The translations under genes were made by a program, and so were the position numbers. The notes beneath the pieces are model-generated. The model was not told where the DNA came from. It saw nothing but the letters and a program-made list of their open reading frames with translations, and searched no databases. Positions 59,649 through 64,000 of a DNA stretch of 64,000 nucleotides are shown piece after piece. How positions within the stretch are numbered: the first letter of the stretch is position 1; every line of letters starts with the position of its first letter. Source of the stretch: Flavobacteriales bacterium (lineage in GTDB: Bacteria; Bacteroidota; Bacteroidia; Flavobacteriales_F; PHOS-HE28); assembly GCA_020635655.1 (NCBI GenBank), contig JACJZI010000002.1, forward strand, positions 1-64,000, in the 5' to 3' direction.

Positions 59649-61202
59649 CTAGATATCGAACTTGATCCCCTGGGCCAGGGGGAGATGGTCTCCGAAGTTG
59701 ATCGTGTTGGTCTGCCTGCGCATGTAATTCTTCCACGCATCGCTTCCGCTCTCTCTCCCCCCGCCGGTCTCCTTCTCACCACCGAAAGCACCTCCGATCT
59801 CCGCACCGCTGGTACCGATGTTGACATTGGCAATACCACAGTCACTTCCCCGGGCCCCCAGGAACCGCTCGGCTTCACGAAGGTCCGTCGTCATCACGGC
59901 GCTGCTCAGGCCCTGGCGAACGTTGTTCTGGATCGTGATCGCGTCGTGGATATCACCCTCGTATCGGAGCAGATAGAGGATCGGAGCAAAGGTCTCTTCC
60001 TGGACGATCGCCATGTCCGAAGTGGCCTCAATGATCGCGGGACGCACGTAGCAACCGCTTTCATACCCTGGCCCGGACAGCACCTCGCCGCTCACTGCGG
60101 CACGCCCACCCTGTTCCTGGGCGGCTCGAAGCGCCTTCTCGTAATTGCTGACCGCATCCCGGTCGATCAGCGGTCCGACGTGGTTCCCTTCGTCGAGCGG
60201 GTCGCCGATCCGCAGTTGAGCATAGGACTTGATGAGCTTCTCTCGGAATGTGTCATAGATGTCGGCGTGGATGATCAGTCGCCGTGTACTGGTGCAGCGT
60301 TGTCCAGAGGTGCCCACTGCGCCGAATAGGCAGGCGCGTAGGGCCATATCCAGGTCCGCGTGTCGGGTGATAATGATGGCGTTGTTCCCACCGAGCTCAA
60401 GCAATGAACGGCCCAAGCGTGCGCCCACCTCGGCGCCAACGGCTTTTCCCATTCGCGTACTACCGGTTGCGCTCACCAGCGGGATACGTCCGTCCTTGGC
60501 CAACCATTCACCCACATCACGCCCACCGTTCACGATGCAACTAACACCGCCCGGAACGCCGTTGTTCTCGAAAACTTCCGTGACGACCTGCTGACAAGCA
60601 AGACTGCAAAGAGGGGTCTTCTCGCTTGGTTTCCAGATCGTGACGTCGCCACAAACCCAGGCCAGCATGGCGTTCCAGCTCCATACGGCCACCGGGAAGT
60701 TGAACGCGCTGATGATGCCCACGATACCCAATGGATGCCATTGTTCATACATCCGATGGTCGGTGCGTTCGCTGTGCATGGTAAGCCCATGGAGCTGTCG
60801 GGAGAGGCCGACAGCGAAATCGCAGATATCGATCATTTCCTGCACCTCCCCCAGCCCCTCCTGAAGGCTCTTGCCCATTTCGTAGCTGACCAACCGGCCC
60901 AATGCGGTCTTCTGCATGCGAAGAGCCTGACCGACCTGGCGGACCACCTCGCCGCGTTTCGGTGCTGGCCAGGTGCGCCATTCATCGAAGGCTTGCCGGG
61001 CTCGCTCAACGACCGTGTCAAATTCTTCCGCCGAGGCCGTTCGAACAGTACCCAACTCGGTGCCATCAACAGGACTGATGGAATGGAGAAGGCCGCCGGT
61101 CCCGGGAAGGGGGTCAGGACCAATACGTACACCACTGCTTTCATGTGCGAGCTGAAGATCCGCCAATACTTTGGCTGTACGGTCCGGTGTCATTGTGGCC
61201 AT
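59649..61202 (-). CDS. Aldehyde dehydrogenase, ALDH7/aminoadipic-semialdehyde type
   Basis: This 517-residue NAD(P)-dependent aldehyde dehydrogenase has the general base in LELGGNNA, the catalytic Cys in VGTSGQRCTSTRR, and the ALDH7-type ISAFNFPVAVWSWNAMLAWVCGDVTIWKPSEKTP NAD region. ALDH7 enzymes oxidise alpha-aminoadipic semialdehyde in lysine breakdown, or betaine/aliphatic aldehydes. The neighbours do not settle the substrate. The ATG at 61202 was chosen; an ATG three codons later is possible. The promoter box is at 61227-61234, about 24 bp upstream. Confidence 0.92.
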   Translation of the reverse strand: MATMTPDRTAKVLADLQLAHESSGVRIGPDPLPGTGGLLHSISPVDGTELGTVRTASAEEFDTVVERARQAFDEWRTWPAPKRGEVVRQVGQALRMQKTALGRLVSYEMGKSLQEGLGEVQEMIDICDFAVGLSRQLHGLTMHSERTDHRMYEQWHPLGIVGIISAFNFPVAVWSWNAMLAWVCGDVTIWKPSEKTPLCSLACQQVVTEVFENNGVPGGVSCIVNGGRDVGEWLAKDGRIPLVSATGSTRMGKAVGAEVGARLGRSLLELGGNNAIIITRHADLDMALRACLFGAVGTSGQRCTSTRRLIIHADIYDTFREKLIKSYAQLRIGDPLDEGNHVGPLIDRDAVSNYEKALRAAQEQGGRAAVSGEVLSGPGYESGCYVRPAIIEATSDMAIVQEETFAPILYLLRYEGDIHDAITIQNNVRQGLSSAVMTTDLREAERFLGARGSDCGIANVNIGTSGAEIGGAFGGEKETGGGRESGSDAWKNYMRRQTNTINFGDHLPLAQGIKFDI

Positions 61203-61226
61203 GATCTGCAATTCTGAAATGGTCGG

Positions 61227-61234
61227 CAAAGGTA
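61227..61234 (-). promoter_or_regulatory. -7 box of the aldehyde dehydrogenase gene
   Basis: A perfect TACCTTTG on the minus strand, 24 bp before the chosen ATG. It excludes the longer start at 61265, which would precede the promoter. Confidence 0.5.
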
Positions 61235-61398
61235 GGTAGGTGAATGCCCCTTGGAAGGTGAGCAATTGGGTTGGGGGAAAAGGACAACAATAACCACCTG
61301 ATATTCAGCGAGATATGGCCGGCATCAAGAGAGGCCCGCAGACGGCGTTTCGGCAGTCGGGAGGGGTGCAATACCACCGAATGGTATTTGGTGGACCC

Positions 61399-61418
61399 AG
61401 GGCGTGAAAATCACCCCT
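61399..61418 (-). terminator. Hairpin at the end of the mnmG-methyltransferase unit
   Basis: GGGC GTGA (61400-61407) can pair with TCAC CCC (61411-61417) around an AAA loop with one bulge. On the minus strand it overlaps the methyltransferase stop. No T-tract follows, so termination is only suggested. Confidence 0.3.
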
Positions 61419-62349
61419 TACAAGCTTTTGGCTTGTTCAGGACGACAAGCGAGCTGGAGGTCGGTCTTGAAGTGAGCAGGGCGAATAGGTTCGAGATCAG
61501 ACCGAACCAGATCGCGTCGATCCAGGATCGAATAGGACCATGTCCCGAATGCTGGCTGCTGAGCAGGCTGATGTAGGGAGCGTCCAACCACATGGATCGC
61601 ACGGAAAATGTTGAAAGACCGAACGGGGCGCACAAGCGCGTCACATCGGTGCTCCGAAAGTGCCAGAGGTGGCGGGGAACATCATAGGCGGCCCAGAGCG
61701 TCCTAAAGTATTCTGCATCCCAAGAACCCCGGTCAGGTATGGCCAGGAAAAGGAAGCCCCCTGGGGCAAGAGCTGCATAGAGCCATTTCAGCATCGAAGG
61801 AAGATCATGGACATGCTCAAGAACATGCCACATGGTGATCACCTGGAATTGTTCACGAGCGGGAACATCCTGGATCGAGGGAAGCACCGAGAGCGAAAGA
61901 TCGGCTATTGCTCTTTCTCTTGCTCCTTGATCGGGCTCCACTCCCTGAACCAGATATCCACGACCGGATAGATAGTGGAGGAATTGCCCTGTACCGCAAC
62001 CAATGTCCAGCAACTTACCCGTAGGGACATGGCGTCTGATGAGCCGGTATTTGGACCGGAACGCGAGTTTACGTGCAACCTGGTAGATATGGTCCCCGAA
62101 GCCGCGTTTCGAGTTTGAATGTGAAATGTATGCGTCGGAGGCATAGAATACTCCGATCTGCTCGACCGGCGGCCGCGGAGAAGTCATCCGGAAGCCGCAC
62201 TGTGAACAATCCACGAGCTGGAAGTCGCCGTGTGATACAAGATGATCCCGTACCAGCCCCCAAGGAATGAGCGTGTCAGAACCACAGATCGGGCACCTGA
62301 GCACATGCGTAAGAGCGGAGAGTTCCACGTGGAACGATCGGCCGCTCAT
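61411..62349 (-). CDS. Class I SAM methyltransferase with N-terminal zinc ribbon
   Basis: This 312-residue protein has a Cys pair-pair motif at 19-22 and 48-51 (LRCPICG ... VDCSQCGF), typical of the zinc-ribbon start of sugar or lipid methyltransferases. The SAM site is LLDIGCGTGQFLHYL, followed by VITMWHVLEHVHDLP and PGGFLFLAIPDRGSWDAEYF. Hydrophobic C-terminal residues may associate with the membrane. It starts in a 4-bp overlap with mnmG and so is co-transcribed with it. Its first codons contain a parS-like palindrome. The substrate is unknown. Confidence 0.8.
   Translation of the reverse strand: MSGRSFHVELSALTHVLRCPICGSDTLIPWGLVRDHLVSHGDFQLVDCSQCGFRMTSPRPPVEQIGVFYASDAYISHSNSKRGFGDHIYQVARKLAFRSKYRLIRRHVPTGKLLDIGCGTGQFLHYLSGRGYLVQGVEPDQGARERAIADLSLSVLPSIQDVPAREQFQVITMWHVLEHVHDLPSMLKWLYAALAPGGFLFLAIPDRGSWDAEYFRTLWAAYDVPRHLWHFRSTDVTRLCAPFGLSTFSVRSMWLDAPYISLLSSQHSGHGPIRSWIDAIWFGLISNLFALLTSRPTSSSLVVLNKPKACKG
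62321..62336. other. parS-like centromere site 1
   Basis: The 14-bp perfect palindrome GTTCCACGTGGAAC (62322-62335) matches the core of bacterial parS, the ParB-binding partition site (consensus TGTTNCACGTGNAACA), with A instead of T before it and G after it. It lies in the first codons of the methyltransferase gene. A second copy lies 409 bp away in mnmG. ParB binding was not tested. Confidence 0.6.
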
Positions 62350-63998
62350 CGGCCAAGATAGACCATGAGGACGCCAAGATCGGATGGAGACACTCCGCTG
62401 ATCCTGGCCGCCTGTCCAAGGGTTTGCGGACGCACCATATCCAGTTTGAGACGAGCTTCCATGCTCAGGGAGGTGAGTTGGCCGTAGTTCATGGTCTGGT
62501 CCAATGGGAGATCCTCAAGACGCGCCAATTTTTCGGCCAACACCCGCTCCTTGGCCAAATAGCCCGAATACTTGATACCGATCTCCAATTGTTCAAGAGA
62601 TTCTTTCCAGAGTCGGTCGTCCGTGTACCCGGATCGTGCTTCTTGTGGTACGAGGCGTTCAAGATCGGAAATGGACAACTGTGGTCGCGTGATGAGATCG
62701 ATCAGTTTGACCTTTTGCCGCAGAGGAGATGTTCCACGTGGAACGATCAGGGGGTCGGCCTCCTCCGGTGAAACGCTCGTGCGCCTTACGACCGCGTCCA
62801 ATTCCTCAGATTGTTGCCGCTTTCGGTCAACCCGTTGCATCCTATCATCGCCTGCCAGTCCCAGAGCGTGGGAGATAGGCGTCAGGCGCAGGTCCGCATT
62901 GTCTTGGCGGAGTAAGATCCGGAACTCGGCCCTGCTCGTGAACATGCGATAGGGCTCATCGGTTCCCTTCGTGATCAGATCGTCGATCAATACGCCGATA
63001 TAGGCATCGTCCCGACCCAGGACCAGCGGGTCCTTCTCGTGGATCTGTAGATGCGCGTTGATGCCGGCCATAAGGCCCTGGCAGGCCGCCTCTTCATATC
63101 CTGTGGTCCCGTTGATCTGGCCGGCGAAATAAAGGCCGCTGATCCCCTTGGTCTCGAGTGTGTGCTGGAGCTGGGTAGGAGGAAAATAGTCGTATTCCAC
63201 GGCGTAGCCAGGCCGGAAAATACGTGCATTGGAAAAGCCGGGAAGCTTGCGCAAAGCAGCAATTTGGACCTGTTCGGGCAAACTGGTGCTGAACCCATTG
63301 ATATACGTCTCCACGGTATTCCACCCTTCGGGCTCAACGAATATCTGGTGATGTTCCTTTTCCTTGAAACGGTCGATCTTATCCTCAATGCTCGGGCAGT
63401 ACCTAGGACCCCGTCCCTGTATCCTTCCATTGAACATTGGGCTCCGGTCGAAGCCGGTGCGCAGGATGTCGTGGACTTCTGGATTTGTGTGAGTGATCCA
63501 ACAGCTTAGCTGGCGCTCGATCGGGCGGCTTTCGGGAAGAAAACTGAACGTGGCCGGGAGTTCATCGCCGCGTTGTTCCTCCAGATTATCGAAGTCAATG
63601 CTTCGGCCGTCCACGCGAGGAGGGGTTCCCGTCTTCATGCGTCCGGCCTGGAATCCGAGTTCCACCAGTTGTTCGGTGATGCCTCGGCTCGCGCGTTCAC
63701 CGGCCCGTCCACCGCCGAACTGCTTCTCGCCGATGTGCATGACGCCGTTCATGAACGTCCCACTCGTCAGTATGACCGTGTGGCCTTTGATGAGCAGGCC
63801 CATGCTGGTGCGAATCCCCGTAACCCGCGAGCCGTCATGCTCGATGGTCGTGACCATCTCCTGCATGAAGTGCACGTTCGGAATACGCTCGAGCGTCTGA
63901 CGCCATTCCTGGGCGAACAAAGCCCGATCATTCTGCGATCGCGGGCTCCACATGGCCGGCCCCTTGCTCCGGTTAAGCATCCGGAACTGGACCATGCT
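62346..63998 (-). CDS. mnmG: tRNA uridine-5-carboxymethylaminomethyl modification enzyme MnmG (5' end outside the window)
   Basis: About 550 residues of the roughly 620-residue FAD enzyme are visible; its N-terminus is cut by the right edge. With MnmE it modifies U34 of several tRNAs. The GidA signature GPRYCPSIEDKIDRF and the second signature AGQINGTTGYEEAACQGLMAGINA are complete. GITEQLVELGF, RMKTGTPPRVDGRS and FTSRAEFRILLRQDNAD are also typical. The stop overlaps the methyltransferase start. mnmG near parS sites is an origin-proximal arrangement in many bacteria. Confidence 0.96.
   Translation of the reverse strand, partial: SMVQFRMLNRSKGPAMWSPRSQNDRALFAQEWRQTLERIPNVHFMQEMVTTIEHDGSRVTGIRTSMGLLIKGHTVILTSGTFMNGVMHIGEKQFGGGRAGERASRGITEQLVELGFQAGRMKTGTPPRVDGRSIDFDNLEEQRGDELPATFSFLPESRPIERQLSCWITHTNPEVHDILRTGFDRSPMFNGRIQGRGPRYCPSIEDKIDRFKEKEHHQIFVEPEGWNTVETYINGFSTSLPEQVQIAALRKLPGFSNARIFRPGYAVEYDYFPPTQLQHTLETKGISGLYFAGQINGTTGYEEAACQGLMAGINAHLQIHEKDPLVLGRDDAYIGVLIDDLITKGTDEPYRMFTSRAEFRILLRQDNADLRLTPISHALGLAGDDRMQRVDRKRQQSEELDAVVRRTSVSPEEADPLIVPRGTSPLRQKVKLIDLITRPQLSISDLERLVPQEARSGYTDDRLWKESLEQLEIGIKYSGYLAKERVLAEKLARLEDLPLDQTMNYGQLTSLSMEARLKLDMVRPQTLGQAARISGVSPSDLGVLMVYLGR
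62730..62745. other. parS-like centromere site 2
   Basis: TGTTCCACGTGGAACG (62730-62745) contains the same perfect 14-bp palindrome as site 1 (62731-62744) and matches parS TGTTNCACGTGNAACA at 15 of 16 positions. It lies within mnmG coding sequence. Two such sites 409 bp apart are very unlikely by chance. Confidence 0.7.
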
Positions 63999-64000
63999 GC

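Overview
The window reads as a G+C-rich chromosome segment (by eye around 60% G+C; not computed) of a member of the Bacteroidota, probably an uncultured Flavobacteriales-like lineage. The evidence is lineage-specific gene content and grammar: the gliding lipoprotein GldH, two PKD proteins with C-terminal type IX secretion (T9SS) sorting domains, the acpP-fabF-rnc-IPExxxVDY-pyk block, RicT next to gldH and a class A PBP, many SCxx-type lipoproteins, and promoters that fit the Bacteroidota -33 TTG / -7 TAnnTTTG consensus rather than the E. coli one. No insertion sequence, prophage, CRISPR array or rRNA gene was seen. One tRNA gene (Asn) is present. Coding density is very high, and many convergent genes touch or overlap at their stops.

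Layout. 1-10.4 kb: a surface-glycan-like locus. On the plus strand are a truncated SGNH-hydrolase-like protein, a lipoprotein with a carbohydrate-binding-like domain, a GH16-like lipoprotein with an ExDxE motif, and a GT-C-like membrane protein ending in a similar binding domain. On the minus strand are two more GT-C-like membrane proteins and a family 2 glycosyltransferase. 10.4-19 kb: 3-oxoacid CoA-transferase (scoAB), a ricT-gldH-PBP1A operon, holB divergent from pgk, and cvpA. 19-33.6 kb: housekeeping genes (peptidyl-prolyl isomerase, pheS, a flavin reductase, two tandem methyltransferases, pyk, rnc, fabF, acpP, a nitroreductase, purN, marC, rnhA, a biotin carrier protein, a PfkB sugar kinase).

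33.7-42 kb: tRNA-Asn, a T9SS-secreted PKD protein with a near-identical internal duplication, a GT32-like sugar transferase, two tandem ssb paralogues, and an ECF sigma / anti-sigma-barrel fusion / PKD-T9SS trio, then a universal stress protein. 42-56 kb: a YfiR-TPR-SpoIIE phosphatase operon, ferritin, the prs-rplY-pth operon, rnr, and a MORN protein / six-PAS histidine kinase / LytTR regulator operon. 56-64 kb: rpiB, an M28 peptidase, a TlpA-like lipoprotein, an ALDH7-type dehydrogenase, a methyltransferase and the 3' part of mnmG. Two 14-bp palindromes matching the bacterial parS core lie within the last two genes. With mnmG, they suggest that the right end lies close to the replication origin.

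Two window-wide patterns may matter most. Many -7 boxes sit only 4-8 nt before the start codon, implying leaderless or nearly leaderless mRNAs. Nine convergent gene pairs have -15 to +12 bp between stops, leaving no room for ordinary intrinsic terminators. The best candidate for a poorly described system is the left-end glycan locus, where an apparently common beta-sandwich domain is found both on a lipoprotein and on a GT-C-like transferase. All family assignments here are by reading motifs, not by database search.
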